64,000 bases of DNA from the NCBI RefSeq assembly GCF_007570825.1, contig NZ_SUNB01000005.1, positions 124,001 through 188,000 of the forward strand, in the 5' to 3' direction. Shown here one piece after another: positions 35,832 to 45,336 of this stretch. Within the stretch, counting starts at the first letter, position 1, and every line of letters starts with the position of its first letter. Position numbers and translations under genes: made by a program. The notes beneath the pieces are model-generated. The model saw only the letters and a list, made by a program, of their open reading frames with translations, searched no databases and was not told the DNA's origin. The DNA comes from Pleionea sediminis. GTDB taxonomy: Bacteria > Pseudomonadota > Gammaproteobacteria > Enterobacterales > Kangiellaceae.

Positions 35832-36191
35832 ATGACGTCGAACAGCGACTCTGTAGTTTTAAAAGCAATCTTCGGAATAGGATCTATCCTATTGATCATT
35901 TTCTTATCTTTCCTCAATTCAGTAGAAAACAAAAGTTTTGCTGAAGAAGCGAGTAAAGCTTTAGTCACTGACAATAAGGGTTTTGCATTGCACACAACCG
36001 TTTTTAATAATGAAACCTCAACGATTATGTTAACGTTTGATACTGATAGTTCAACAATACCATTTGAGGAGAAAGTTGAGGGACTGGAATTGCGTGTATG
36101 TCGTGCTTTGAATCTTATGACCCCTAAAAATGCATTGTACCTAGTCGTCAAAAGTAAAAAGAAAGGTGATTTAATTTACAGTAAAAATTAA
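35832..36191 (+). CDS. Small membrane-anchored protein of unknown function
   Basis: A protein of about 119 residues with one membrane helix near the N terminus (VVLKAIFGIGSILLIIFLSF) and a soluble, probably periplasmic remainder with SKALVTDNKGFALHTTVFNN. I prefer the ATG at 35832; an in-frame TTG at 35811 precedes it. No family is recognised, and neither a ribosome binding site nor a neighbour suggests a role. It is divergent from the permease gene and 268 bp before barrel gene B. Confidence 0.5.
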   Translation: MTSNSDSVVLKAIFGIGSILLIIFLSFLNSVENKSFAEEASKALVTDNKGFALHTTVFNNETSTIMLTFDTDSSTIPFEEKVEGLELRVCRALNLMTPKNALYLVVKSKKKGDLIYSKN

Positions 36192-36424
36192 CTTAGAGAA
36201 AATTTCTAATAAAGTTTTTGATTAAAATATAAGTACTTAAATTAGCTGAGCTTAATAGTAATTTAAAGTTTTATATGTTTTGAACAACTTTATCTTATTT
36301 TTTCTTAGAGAGAAGGGGCTGTATTGTTTTAATTAAAAAATATAATCACGAAACTTTTATAATTAACGGAGAATATTAAATTTGTTCGAATTTTTGAGTT
36401 GGTTTATTACTCTTAGTAGAGAAT

Positions 36425-36452
36425 AAAAAAGGAGGGAATTACCTCCTTTTTT
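36425..36452. terminator. Terminator of barrel gene B
   Basis: A perfect 11-bp stem (36425-36435 with 36442-36452) has the loop GAATTA and A/T runs on both sides, so it works in both directions. It ends eight bases before the stop of the minus-strand barrel gene, a tight fit. Confidence 0.85.
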
Positions 36453-36459
36453 GGCAATC

Positions 36460-36963
36460 TTAAAATTTAAAAGTGACGCCTGCGCTGATAGTAGTTGCTT
36501 CCAGGTCATCTTTGTCAATTAACCGTGCCCACTCAAGATTAAAAGCAGTGGAGTCTGACATTTTAATATCGAACCCTAAACCATAAGAAAGGTCGCTTTC
36601 GCTTTCTGATACAGAAAAGCCAGAACCTTTAGCACTTACTTTTCCTTTGGTGAAACCAACTAGTCCATAAAGGTCGAATGAACTTTTCGGCATAAATCGA
36701 TAAACTCCATAGACGCCATACATATTATCGAGCTCGGCCTTAACATCAGTGAAGAAGTCAAGTTCATCATCAGAAAGTCCTAGACCTAGTCGCCCTTCAA
36801 CCACAATATTATTAGTAATGTGCTTTCCATATTTGAAGGATAATGCGGTAGGTTTAGCCGAATCTACATCGACAATTGCGTAATTAGCCCCAACGTAGTC
36901 ATCGGCAAACGCAGATGCTGATAACGCAGATGATAAGATTAAAGTTGATAATTTGAATTTCAT
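36460..36963 (-). CDS. Outer-membrane beta-barrel protein, paralogue B
   Basis: Small barrel of 167 residues, related to the genes at 10809, 58443 and 59162 but the most divergent of the four. The signal peptide is MKFKLSTLILSSALSASAFA, followed by DDYVGANYAIVDV. Barrel-strand phrases include KYGKHITNNIVVEGRLGLGL and LSYGLGFDIKMSDSTAFNLEW, and the last residue is Phe. Unlike the other three, no TTGAC/TAT pair with 16-base spacing is visible upstream, so it is probably controlled differently. Function unknown beyond the outer membrane. Confidence 0.8.
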   Translation of the reverse strand: MKFKLSTLILSSALSASAFADDYVGANYAIVDVDSAKPTALSFKYGKHITNNIVVEGRLGLGLSDDELDFFTDVKAELDNMYGVYGVYRFMPKSSFDLYGLVGFTKGKVSAKGSGFSVSESESDLSYGLGFDIKMSDSTAFNLEWARLIDKDDLEATTISAGVTFKF

Positions 36964-37231
36964 AATTAAACTCCATATTAAAAGCGTATTTGCTCAAGGC
37001 GTCTGAATTAAATCATAGAATTGAATATTTCGTAAGTACTTGTTCTCATTTTTAAATTTAAATTCTAATTGGCGATTAAAAGTTGATAAAAATTAGTTGT
37101 TGGTTAAAAGAGAAAATATCGTGGCGCGATGTTGCTGGTGAATGAACCTATCAATTATATTGTATATCTGAAGCTATCTGGATGATTATTTCTATTATGT
37201 GGTCGTAGGACTTGTCTAAGTTTTGTTGAGT

Positions 37232-37846
37232 TTATTTTTCTGCAGTTAGCCAAAGAAAAGTTTCTCCTGCAATTGTCTTTTTATCACAAGAGTCGACGTT
37301 GAATGCCAAACTTTCAAGAAGGGCAACGAGATTTTCTGGTTTATCATGACTATAAAATAATTGTTCACCCATAAATTCTTTATAACCATCAAATTCTCCC
37401 GATCCCGTGTATTCTTGTGTTGCATAAGTGAAAAGACATTTTCCTTTAGGTTTTAACCATTGGTGAATGTTGGAAAATAGATCTGGATGCTGAGCTCTGG
37501 GAATATGGAAAAGGCTATAAATTGCAGTGATCGCATCAAATTTCTCAGACTCAAAAGTTACCTCTGAAATATCGGAAACCAGTGTTTGCATTTCGGGGAC
37601 CTGTTTATTGGCCAGAGCTATCATTTTTTCTGAGAAGTCGACACCAGTAACGTGCCAGCTTTTATCGACAAAAGATCTTGCGAGTGGAACTCCCGCACCA
37701 CAACCTAAATCGAGTAATGAACCTGCCTCACAATTTAGCTTTGTTTGAAACTCAGCAATCACATCGTCAATATTAAATGCATCTCTGGCGGTATCGTAAG
37801 ATTCAGCAAATCGATCGTAGACTTCTGAAAGTGATTGTTTATCCAT
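37232..37846 (-). CDS. Class I SAM-dependent methyltransferase
   Basis: Soluble methyltransferase with the Rossmann-type SAM site: LLDLGCGAGVPLARSF (motif I), then VTGVDFSEKMIALAN (motif II) and FDAITAIYSLFHIPR (motif IV). It resembles methyltransferases of the 11/25 group used in many small-molecule pathways. The N-terminal VYDRFAESYDTARDAF is typical. Length (204 residues) is normal. No neighbour suggests a pathway, so the substrate is open. Start ATG at 37846; the ribosome binding site is weak. Confidence 0.88.
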   Translation of the reverse strand: MDKQSLSEVYDRFAESYDTARDAFNIDDVIAEFQTKLNCEAGSLLDLGCGAGVPLARSFVDKSWHVTGVDFSEKMIALANKQVPEMQTLVSDISEVTFESEKFDAITAIYSLFHIPRAQHPDLFSNIHQWLKPKGKCLFTYATQEYTGSGEFDGYKEFMGEQLFYSHDKPENLVALLESLAFNVDSCDKKTIAGETFLWLTAEK

Positions 37847-37966
37847 ATAAAAACCATATTAAATCTTAGTTAAGCAGAGAAAGATATCTTCATTATTGGT
37901 TCTATTAATTTATATTACACCGTAATTGAAGTGATGCGTTCAATAATATCTCAATATTAAACAAGT

Positions 37967-37993
37967 CTACTCCCCAAATTATTTAGGGAGTAG
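37967..37993 (-). terminator. Hairpin downstream of the astacin gene
   Basis: CTACTCCC at 37967-37974 pairs with 37986-37993. It lies 14 bp beyond the stop of the minus-strand astacin gene. The stem is short and no T run follows, so it is a weak candidate. Confidence 0.4.
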
Positions 37994-38006
37994 GAGGATC
38001 AAACTT

Positions 38007-39236
38007 CTACTTCTGAAGATTAAATGTGTAACTTCCACGTCCTTGTGCTGAATAGATACTGAAATAGTAATAGCCAGAGCTTGCATTGAAGCTTAATGAT
38101 TCATTTGAATTACCAGACGTTGAGCGCCTTACTTCTTGCCACTCAGAGCCATTCCAACGATAAAGGAATAGATCGAAGTTAGCATTGTTGGGTCCTCGTA
38201 GTGTCGCTCTTAATCGACCGCCACTATACTGAAACCAATTGCCATTAGGCTGAATATCATAATCACCGGTGCCGGAAAGATTACCTCGATAAGTTTCGCC
38301 ATTATTATTGTCATCGTCTCCATCATCACCGCCACCATTACTACCATAAATTGCTGCGGTTGCCGCAATATCGCCAGACGACAAACTGAAATACTTACCA
38401 AGGTTACGTGTGTCAACACCGCCTTGTTTTGGCCAAATGGTTGCTTGTCCATTGGTGCTAAAAGCGGTTGTGGGATAATGCATAATTGAGCGGTAATCGT
38501 ATCTACCATGATCACGGCCCTCTCGAGAATTTATTTTGTTAAAATTATATTCCATACCACGTTGAATATTATTCCAATAAATAGTCACGTAGCTGTCGCG
38601 ATCGGTTCGGGTTTGTTCATGAAAAAAGCCTAAAGCATGGCCTAATTCATGCACTGCTGCACCACGACCACAGGCGTCGGCTAGATTAACAATTTGTCGA
38701 CCGCCTTGCCGTCCAACCATCGAACTGCATCCACTACCATTTTGCACAAGAATATAATCTCGTTGATTGCTTCGACGAACAAAGCGGACATTTGTTTTTG
38801 AGTTCCAATGATTGATGGCGTAATTAATAGCTTGTCTTGCTTGACTGCCCAGATTTGAGGCTAATTGATACGGCACAATGCCGTTATTCCATTTGTAGCC
38901 CGAAGAAGGATAACGAGTTGCAGCGGATGGACCTTCAAACTCAGGAGGCGCCTCTTGGCCAGTCACAATTTTTAGTCCAAATTGTTTTAATTTTTTCGTT
39001 TCACCAAGAATCATATCGCCAGAGTAGGCAACACCATCAACGTCAACGGCCAGGATGACTTCACCGGTATCTGTAGTGATTTCAAATAACTCTCTATCTT
39101 CACTACTAAACCCAAAGAGCGAATCTTTTGATAGATGGGGCGTTAACATTTGAGAGTCGGTCTCATTTTCTTTTGCGTTTACTGAATAGCTAATAGAAAG
39201 AGCTAGTGTGAAAATTAAGAATTTGTTGAAGAGCAT
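38007..39236 (-). CDS. Secreted astacin (M12A) metallopeptidase with C-terminal PPC domain
   Basis: Extracellular zinc protease of the astacin family. Start at 39236, with GAGGAA upstream and signal peptide MLFNKFLIFTLALSISYSVNA. The catalytic domain (about residues 105-290) has VHELGHALGFFHEQTRTDRD, giving zinc ligands His196, His200, His206 and the base Glu197, and the Met-turn SIMHYP (Met252). After an Asp/Gly/Asn-rich linker (GGDDGDDDNNNGET) there is a pre-peptidase C-terminal (PPC) domain, GTGDYDIQPNGNWFQYSGG. Such proteases cut proteins outside the cell. The gene stands alone. An N-terminal pro-region (residues 22-100) is likely removed on activation. Confidence 0.92.
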   Translation of the reverse strand: MLFNKFLIFTLALSISYSVNAKENETDSQMLTPHLSKDSLFGFSSEDRELFEITTDTGEVILAVDVDGVAYSGDMILGETKKLKQFGLKIVTGQEAPPEFEGPSAATRYPSSGYKWNNGIVPYQLASNLGSQARQAINYAINHWNSKTNVRFVRRSNQRDYILVQNGSGCSSMVGRQGGRQIVNLADACGRGAAVHELGHALGFFHEQTRTDRDSYVTIYWNNIQRGMEYNFNKINSREGRDHGRYDYRSIMHYPTTAFSTNGQATIWPKQGGVDTRNLGKYFSLSSGDIAATAAIYGSNGGGDDGDDDNNNGETYRGNLSGTGDYDIQPNGNWFQYSGGRLRATLRGPNNANFDLFLYRWNGSEWQEVRRSTSGNSNESLSFNASSGYYYFSIYSAQGRGSYTFNLQK

Positions 39237-39739
39237 ATTTCTTCCTCGTCGAAGTGGTCGGTGTAAAAGGTGAAGGACAGGATGCCTTTTACTCATTCAA
39301 AAAATAAACTTGGACGCTAAATTCTTGGTTTTCAATTGTGATTTGCAATTTATCGGTAAGTAATATAATTAAGTGAAAATTGTTAAATGGGTGCGAGATA
39401 TTTAATTCCTCAAATGAGGCAAACATAACTTATAATAAATTGGTTTTATGGCGTAACGGGCGTAACCATCATTGTTGTAAGGGCTCATTCTTCGAGAATT
39501 AGAGGGAGTATATTCCAAAAGAAAAGGGGCAGAGTTTGCCCCCCAAAAATAACTGTCATTTATATAGTAAATGATGCAGCTGGAAATTTTTAAATTACGA
39601 TATGTTTTTTCGTCTTGACGACTTAATGACACTAAGTCGAAACCTTTTAATAAACACTTAATCAGTGTTACGCTTAAGGCAAGAGTGTATTACCTTAAGC
39701 GTAACCTGAGACGCTTGTGAATCGAAAATCCTTTTTCTA
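39237..39739. other. Gene-free region between the astacin and DUF3570 genes
   Basis: About 500 bp. It holds the astacin promoter at its left side and a 13-bp inverted repeat (39667-39705) at its right. A 76-codon minus-strand frame at 39402-39632 has no coding signs. Confidence 0.4.
39667..39705. terminator. 13-bp hairpin after the DUF3570 operon
   Basis: GTTACGCTTAAGG at 39667-39679 pairs perfectly with 39693-39705 around a 13-base loop, 35 bp past the stop of the last operon gene. There is no long U run on the minus strand, so termination may need Rho, but the stem would protect the transcript end. Confidence 0.55.
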
Positions 39740-40939
39740 TTAGAAAGTTAAATTGAAACCTACTGAAACCAAGTTGAAGTTTAAAAGTCCTGGGTTGGCT
39801 TCTTCTGCTTTCGCTAATCCGATATCGGCACCACTTTGGTATTGTTCTGCACTAATTGTAAAACTCCAATCTTTAAATGCTTTATTAAGCTTTAGTCCAT
39901 AAGTGACAGCCCCATATTCGGACAATCGATAATCTGTCGAGTGAAACTGATCGTCTCGTGCCTGCTCATAGAATATTTGATAAAAATAGGCCGAAGTTTG
40001 GTCATACAATCGAATTGAAGGAACGAGTTGCAGACTTTCCGTGATATTTTGATACCAGGCGACTTTAAGGGTGTTCGAACGGATTTCCCAGTCATCGTCG
40101 TACAACCGGTAGTCAAAATGAAAAGCACCATCTAATGCGTCACTGAAGTAACGAATTTGAAACGCGGCAGTTGTCGCAATACGCTTGTCGGGTCGGCTAT
40201 CTGCAATAATATTGCTACCACTTGAACCAATAGAAACCACTTTGTAAGGGTCCGAAAGAAATCCGCTTTTTGTTGCGTAACCCAAATTAAATTTCATTAA
40301 CATGTTTTTATTAATGATGGGCGTGTAGCTGTATAAAATGCTACTCGACTGTTTTTCTTCAGGTTCTGTTATTCGAGTGTTAAATGTATCATTGGTTAAT
40401 GTTGGTGCAATTTCATCATCAGAAGCATCGATCGATAGAGTGTGCGTAGACATTTTGTCTTCGGTATCGAAGCTGTAAGATAATGCGAAACTAACAGAGT
40501 CGTAGTCATCTTCTGTCGATGTTGCTAGTGTCGTCCCTAAACTATGTTGTCCATCAACGTATTTTATACCTAACGAACCATCGGTGCGTGTATCTTCGAT
40601 CGATGCACCACTCATTACCTGAACAATTTCACCATCGACATCAGGAAAGGTAAACCAAGGAGATGCGCCTGACATCGTTTCATGTTGTGCATTAACTTCA
40701 AACTCGACATAGCCCGAAACAGGAACAATTAATTGAAATTGATTCACTTTAATTTCATAGCGATCTTTTTCTGCGTTAAACAATAACGATTTATCGGCAG
40801 AATCTTCAGAATATAAATGGTAGCGAAAGCCAAACTGTACGTCCTGTGAAATTTGATCCGCAGACGAGTGTGCAGACATTAATGCCGAAGCGGCCGTCGT
40901 GAATGCTAATAAAGCTTGATTCTCTTTAGTTACAGCCAC
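39740..40939 (-). CDS. DUF3570 outer-membrane protein
   Basis: Predicted outer-membrane beta-barrel of about 399 residues in the DUF3570 family. I start it at the GTG at 40939, with GGGAGGCGG five bases ahead; the beginning then reads as a signal peptide (VAVTKENQALLAFTTAASALMSA). Alternating strands and a terminal Phe (VSVGFNLTF) fit a barrel. It overlaps the DUF4266 gene by 14 bp. The pair DUF4266/DUF3570 is commonly found together, in my memory often with a thioredoxin-like and an ApbE-type flavinyl transferase gene, neither of which is here. Function unknown. Confidence 0.82.
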   Translation of the reverse strand: MAVTKENQALLAFTTAASALMSAHSSADQISQDVQFGFRYHLYSEDSADKSLLFNAEKDRYEIKVNQFQLIVPVSGYVEFEVNAQHETMSGASPWFTFPDVDGEIVQVMSGASIEDTRTDGSLGIKYVDGQHSLGTTLATSTEDDYDSVSFALSYSFDTEDKMSTHTLSIDASDDEIAPTLTNDTFNTRITEPEEKQSSSILYSYTPIINKNMLMKFNLGYATKSGFLSDPYKVVSIGSSGSNIIADSRPDKRIATTAAFQIRYFSDALDGAFHFDYRLYDDDWEIRSNTLKVAWYQNITESLQLVPSIRLYDQTSAYFYQIFYEQARDDQFHSTDYRLSEYGAVTYGLKLNKAFKDWSFTISAEQYQSGADIGLAKAEEANPGLLNFNLVSVGFNLTF

Positions 40940-41132
40940 AACCGCCTCCCGTTCCTGAGTTTCCGCCGGAAGAGGCTTCTTTGCTAAAATATACATGGCG
41001 ATGGAAAGCGGCCATCATTCTATCGGGTTCAATTTGCATTTCTAATTTTGACAGTCGACCACGCTCATAGGGCTTTACCGTAGAGCATCCCGTTACCAAC
41101 AAGAATACAACACATAAACAAATTGATTTCAT
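40926..41132 (-). CDS. DUF4266 lipoprotein
   Basis: A 68-residue lipoprotein of the DUF4266 family. The signal ends LLVTGC (Cys16), followed by STVKPYERGRLSKLEMQIEP and HVYFSKEASSGGNSGTGGG, and it closes with CGCN, the hallmark of the family. The C-terminal Cys-Gly-Cys could carry a modification or a metal, and the invariant Gly-rich tail is unlike ordinary lipoproteins. It precedes and overlaps the DUF3570 gene, the usual order. Role unknown; see the operon finding. Confidence 0.85.
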   Translation of the reverse strand: MKSICLCVVFLLVTGCSTVKPYERGRLSKLEMQIEPDRMMAAFHRHVYFSKEASSGGNSGTGGGCGCN

Positions 41133-41166
41133 CGAGTAACTACTCCTACTCTTGTAAAATATTTTC

Positions 41167-42495
41167 TTAAACTAGTGACACTGCGGGAACGTCTCTCACA
41201 CGCTCTTCAAGTCGATCATCAGGTACGCCTGCGGCTTTGAGAACGCTTTTGGCGTAGCAGGCTAATGAGTCATCGACAGACACATTAGGATTTTCTGTAC
41301 CGCCAGTTGATGAGTTTATCGGCATAGATACTCCTTTGGAGATATTGGGGTCAATGCCACCAATAACTTTTCTAGAAAGGTGGCCCCCAAATAATAAGCC
41401 TGTTGATAAAGAGCCATTGTGGTTTCTTCCATTGGCTCGCTTATTCATACTGCGACCAAATACAGAGATAGTCGCATATAGAAGCTGATTCCAAACATCC
41501 ATGCTGTTTGCGAAGTCATAAAAGTCGCGATACGCTTCCATCATGTCCAGTGTCCGTTCTGCTTCTACCGTCATCGCATCGGAGATATGATTGTCGCCAG
41601 ACAATTGATAACTCACAACGGCAGCGGGTGCGAGATTAAGTTTTGCAATAATACATGCCATACGCATTTGACTGGCGTAACTGTCGTCATTGATTTCGGA
41701 GACTTCGTTAAGAAGTTTGCTCGCTACTTCGTCGGCTTGTTGTTGAGTCAAGGCATATTCATCAAGAAAACGTTTTTGATTTGGAGTGCCATTGGTTTTT
41801 ATATTTTGATAAACAGCGTCTATCAAATGGTTTCTTGCTGCACTAAACATTTCACGCGGTACTTCTGAATTGATACTACTAGTAACTAACTCTTTAATAA
41901 CGGTTGGTGTGTATGTATTTAAAGGCGAACCTTTATAAGTTGCAGAACCTGATAATACAATGGGTTTATCAATGACACATCCCATCGCAATTGCATTTTC
42001 TTGCGCAATAGCAGAGACCAACTCTTCTTCACCTCGACCAATAAAGCCTTTAATGGCACCACCAGCCGTTTTCGCCGACGGGAACTGAGGATGGATACCC
42101 AGTTTAGTTCGGTGATGAAAAAAGGCCATGTTATCTTGCATGGATCCGAGTGCCTCAAAAATTCGTGCGATACGAACGGGATTTTGTCCATCTAAAAAGT
42201 TGGTGGTCAATGCCATATCTTCAGATGTGTAAGTTGTTCCCGCTATGGTTTTTACATAATCAGTACTGTTTTTAGTTGGGTGCATAAAGTCCGGAGAATC
42301 AAATGATCCTGGGCCACAACCATTAACCGCTTCTCCGGCACCCGATTGCGCGATAATCGCAAACTTACGTAAAGGATCGCGAACAAAAGTACTGCCTGCC
42401 GTTAAGAATGCCGGTGACAGACCGGTGAGTAATGAATTGATCGATAAGCTCATCGCCGAGGATGCAGCACCGATTAAAAAATTTCTTCTATTCAT
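41167..42495 (-). CDS. Tat-exported DUF1501-like protein
   Basis: Exported protein of the DUF1501 type, related to the sulfatase/alkaline-phosphatase fold. The N terminus has a twin-arginine signal (MNRRNFLIGAASSAMS) typical of folded export. Further phrases are FAIIAQSGAGEAVNGCGPGSF, FHHRTKLGIHPQFPSA and LLFGGHLSRKVIGG. DUF1501 proteins usually sit next to a DUF1800 or DUF1588/1592 partner, as here. It starts four bases after the stop of the cytochrome-type gene and is 34 bp ahead of DUF4266, so all four genes are one operon. Function unknown; it may handle a surface or periplasmic substrate together with the cytochrome-like partner. Confidence 0.75.
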   Translation of the reverse strand: MNRRNFLIGAASSAMSLSINSLLTGLSPAFLTAGSTFVRDPLRKFAIIAQSGAGEAVNGCGPGSFDSPDFMHPTKNSTDYVKTIAGTTYTSEDMALTTNFLDGQNPVRIARIFEALGSMQDNMAFFHHRTKLGIHPQFPSAKTAGGAIKGFIGRGEEELVSAIAQENAIAMGCVIDKPIVLSGSATYKGSPLNTYTPTVIKELVTSSINSEVPREMFSAARNHLIDAVYQNIKTNGTPNQKRFLDEYALTQQQADEVASKLLNEVSEINDDSYASQMRMACIIAKLNLAPAAVVSYQLSGDNHISDAMTVEAERTLDMMEAYRDFYDFANSMDVWNQLLYATISVFGRSMNKRANGRNHNGSLSTGLLFGGHLSRKVIGGIDPNISKGVSMPINSSTGGTENPNVSVDDSLACYAKSVLKAAGVPDDRLEERVRDVPAVSLV

Positions 42496-42498
42496 CGT

Positions 42499-44907
42499 TT
42501 ATATTCCTAGTGAAGTTAACGAAGGATTCTGACAAGCTAAAGTGAATATGTTTTCCATAGCTGCTTGGTCGGTTAATCCTAATCCACAAGAGGGCTGTTC
42601 CTCAGATAACGCATCGTTAAATTGAGCTTCAGTCGAACAAATGGATGATGATTCTTTAAATACATTGTACAGTTGGCTCAAGCTTTCGTTGGCATCGGTA
42701 TATCGCTGCGTTTGCTTTGGATAACCCAGAATATGTTCTACCATCAACGAAATTGTCTCTGTCGCAGTACTTGCCGCTCTAGGAAAGGTTCGACTGTTGT
42801 TGCCGATGATATTAATTAAATCAGCACTACAAAGATTTTTAACGGAAATACTCGAGAACGAAGAAATGGAGCTTGGTAATGTGAATCCTGTTGCACCTCG
42901 TTGTGCTGTTCCTTTGGGAATGCCTCGAGCAAGATTGATATTCTTCCCACAAAAATCGGTAAATGCATCAATATCATCGAGTTGACGACTACGACGAACT
43001 TCTCGCAAGCGAACTTTCATTGCCTGGCAGAAATGATCTCGGCGAGAAATGCTGACTTGTGCACCCGGAAAGCTATTCTCACTTTCTGAGTAAGTATGTG
43101 TCATCATTTTTGAAGAGAAAAATTCTTTGAAAAGTTTATCTAATTTGTAGCCTGATTGAGAAAATACTGAGGCAATACGAACCAATTCCGGATCTTGTTT
43201 AAAGCACTTAATACTGCTGGCCCATTGACAGACTTTTAACGTCCAGCCCATCGCAAAGTCGGGGTGTTTTGCCATGGATTCAACCAGTGAAAATAAATCA
43301 TTTCCTGGTGTGTTTACTCCTTGAAAACTAAAGTAAGGAGATGGAAAAGTTTCCAGTGTATATTTGGGGCTATTGGGTTTTGGATCGTAACCAAAGTAGT
43401 TTGCAGCCTCTTCAATATAATGCGCTACGGATTCTTCACTATTGGGTCTGAATCGGTGATGTTCATAATCGAAGTGCATTTCAAAAGCACTTTTCATTGG
43501 ATCAAGATTTTTATGACATCCCATACAATCCGATCCCTCTGGAATTTGATCCGTATCGATACCAGGGTGTGGATGATTTTCAGGAATCGTGGGATCTCCC
43601 ATGGTAAAGGTTTGCCCAAGAGTAATTATTAAGCATTGATTGACTAGGGCTCGAAACTTATTATCGGCATTGGTTTGCCACATTTGCAAAAATGCAGGTG
43701 AAGTACATATTGTACGAGGTGTTCTTAATTTGATGTTTCCTCCATCAGGTACAGAGCGTAAAACTGAAACATTAGTTCCATCAATAAAACCATCGTGTAT
43801 TTGCATTTCGGTTGAATTGGGACGATAAAGAAGCTCGACGGTTCGCCAATCATTGGTATCGGATTCGATTAAATTGACCGCCGCAGCTTTAAGATTGTTG
43901 ATCGCACTGTTCTTATTAAAGTTACCAGACTTGGAACGCATTGGCGGATTATCGAGCATCTTATACACGAGTAACATTGCCGTCGTGACTTCATGCCTTG
44001 TGGTCCAAAATAGTGAACGGAAGTCGGCACGATCTTTATAGACTCTTTCCGCCGTGCGAATCAGGCTTTCTTTCATATTGGCCACGGTTGGCGCCGAAAT
44101 TCTTGTGCCAGTGTTACGCAATTGTTGTCGATAATTTTTATCCGCTGGATCTTGTTGTAGAGCTAACTCAAAAAAGCTACGTCGCTTTGCTGTAAAGTCG
44201 TCACTTTCAACCCACTGGCTCACCAGGTTCTCAAAATTACTTTGCACCAATCGACCTTGATCGTCAGTCGTTTCCAGTAATTCTTCATCGGTCACAGCTG
44301 AGCCGATGAGTAAATATTTTGTTCGACTTAATACTTCAAATGCATCGGCAGGAACTGCGATATCGGAGCTGATAAATTCGGATGAGTCGTCACCATCTTC
44401 TCCCACATCAAAATCATCGCCGTCTTCGTAGTTGTCTATAATGGCTTGAACCCAGGTTTTAAGTGTTGCGTATTCTTCTGCAGAAACTCCGTTGCTGCCG
44501 AGTGGCATTTTGGCAATACAGTTAACCTCGCTGTTGTGTGGGGTAACCAATTTTAGTAAGAGTGAATCCTCCGCATTTTCAGGATTCACCAAGACTTCGC
44601 CAAAGCAATCTTCTGACTCTGAAGGTACCAAAACAAGTCGTTGGGTAAACGCATCGAGAGAACCCGATTCCAGATTTAAACGACCTTCGCGACCATCCTG
44701 GGCACTGTGACAACTGGCGCAACGAGGTTTAAGGATCGCCAGTGCATCTTCATGAATGCTGGGATCGTCGGGATTAGGATTTCCTGTATCCGAATCTTCA
44801 CCTTCGGTTTCTCCACCCGAACAGCCGATAAGACTGAAGATGAAGACACCTATTAACACTTTTTTTATGATTCTCAACTGAGGTTCCAGGGATTTAAAGA
44901 GAGGCAT
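42499..44907 (-). CDS. DUF1588/1585-like lipoprotein with c-type heme motifs
   Basis: Large exported lipoprotein (LIGCSGG lipobox) with two CxxCH heme sites: PRCASCHSAQDGREG near the N terminus and DCMGCHKNLDPMKSAFEMHF in the middle. The second is the DUF1588 motif, and the end, SGYKLDKLFKEFFSS, fits DUF1585. These domains occur together in planctomycete-type (PSCyt/PSD) proteins. I start at the ATG at 44907 because TAGGAG precedes it; a TTG at 44910 is the alternative. It would carry electrons or bind heme in the periplasm or on the outer membrane. It is the first gene of the four-gene operon; a hybrid kinase lies just upstream. Confidence 0.82.
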   Translation of the reverse strand: MPLFKSLEPQLRIIKKVLIGVFIFSLIGCSGGETEGEDSDTGNPNPDDPSIHEDALAILKPRCASCHSAQDGREGRLNLESGSLDAFTQRLVLVPSESEDCFGEVLVNPENAEDSLLLKLVTPHNSEVNCIAKMPLGSNGVSAEEYATLKTWVQAIIDNYEDGDDFDVGEDGDDSSEFISSDIAVPADAFEVLSRTKYLLIGSAVTDEELLETTDDQGRLVQSNFENLVSQWVESDDFTAKRRSFFELALQQDPADKNYRQQLRNTGTRISAPTVANMKESLIRTAERVYKDRADFRSLFWTTRHEVTTAMLLVYKMLDNPPMRSKSGNFNKNSAINNLKAAAVNLIESDTNDWRTVELLYRPNSTEMQIHDGFIDGTNVSVLRSVPDGGNIKLRTPRTICTSPAFLQMWQTNADNKFRALVNQCLIITLGQTFTMGDPTIPENHPHPGIDTDQIPEGSDCMGCHKNLDPMKSAFEMHFDYEHHRFRPNSEESVAHYIEEAANYFGYDPKPNSPKYTLETFPSPYFSFQGVNTPGNDLFSLVESMAKHPDFAMGWTLKVCQWASSIKCFKQDPELVRIASVFSQSGYKLDKLFKEFFSSKMMTHTYSESENSFPGAQVSISRRDHFCQAMKVRLREVRRSRQLDDIDAFTDFCGKNINLARGIPKGTAQRGATGFTLPSSISSFSSISVKNLCSADLINIIGNNSRTFPRAASTATETISLMVEHILGYPKQTQRYTDANESLSQLYNVFKESSSICSTEAQFNDALSEEQPSCGLGLTDQAAMENIFTLACQNPSLTSLGI

Positions 44908-45336
44908 CAAGTACTCCTACGAAGAACGTAAACCTAATGATTAATTAGCCAGATTTTGAAAGCGTGAAATTATCAGGTTGGCTAAAAATTAGCTTGCCCA
45001 ACGCCGTCAAATGCTTTGCCAAAAATGACAGTGATGCAATAACACATTGAATTTTAATAAGAAAATTCGAGGCCTTTTAGCGAGGTGTTTGTTTGTAATT
45101 GTGAGACAGATCTCAGTTGATTAGAGTCTTATGAACTGAAAAGCTGTTTTCTAGTTGAGATATAACAATGAAATGACTTGGATATTTTGGTTAGAACTGG
45201 TGGTTGCTCATTGTTTGAATGCTTTTGCAATTCAATTAATGAGTAAAAACAGGGGCTGTAATGATTTGAATTTCGAAGCACAAGTGTTAGAAAAATGAAT
45301 TTCTCCATCATCTTATTTGTAACCGGCCCCTTATTG
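44908..45336. other. Intergenic region between the hybrid kinase and the cytochrome operon
   Basis: About 430 bp without a gene. The TAGGAG at 44914-44919 (minus strand) is the operon's ribosome binding site. The kinase's DNA-binding half might bind here to control the operon, but I see no clear operator repeat. Confidence 0.4.
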
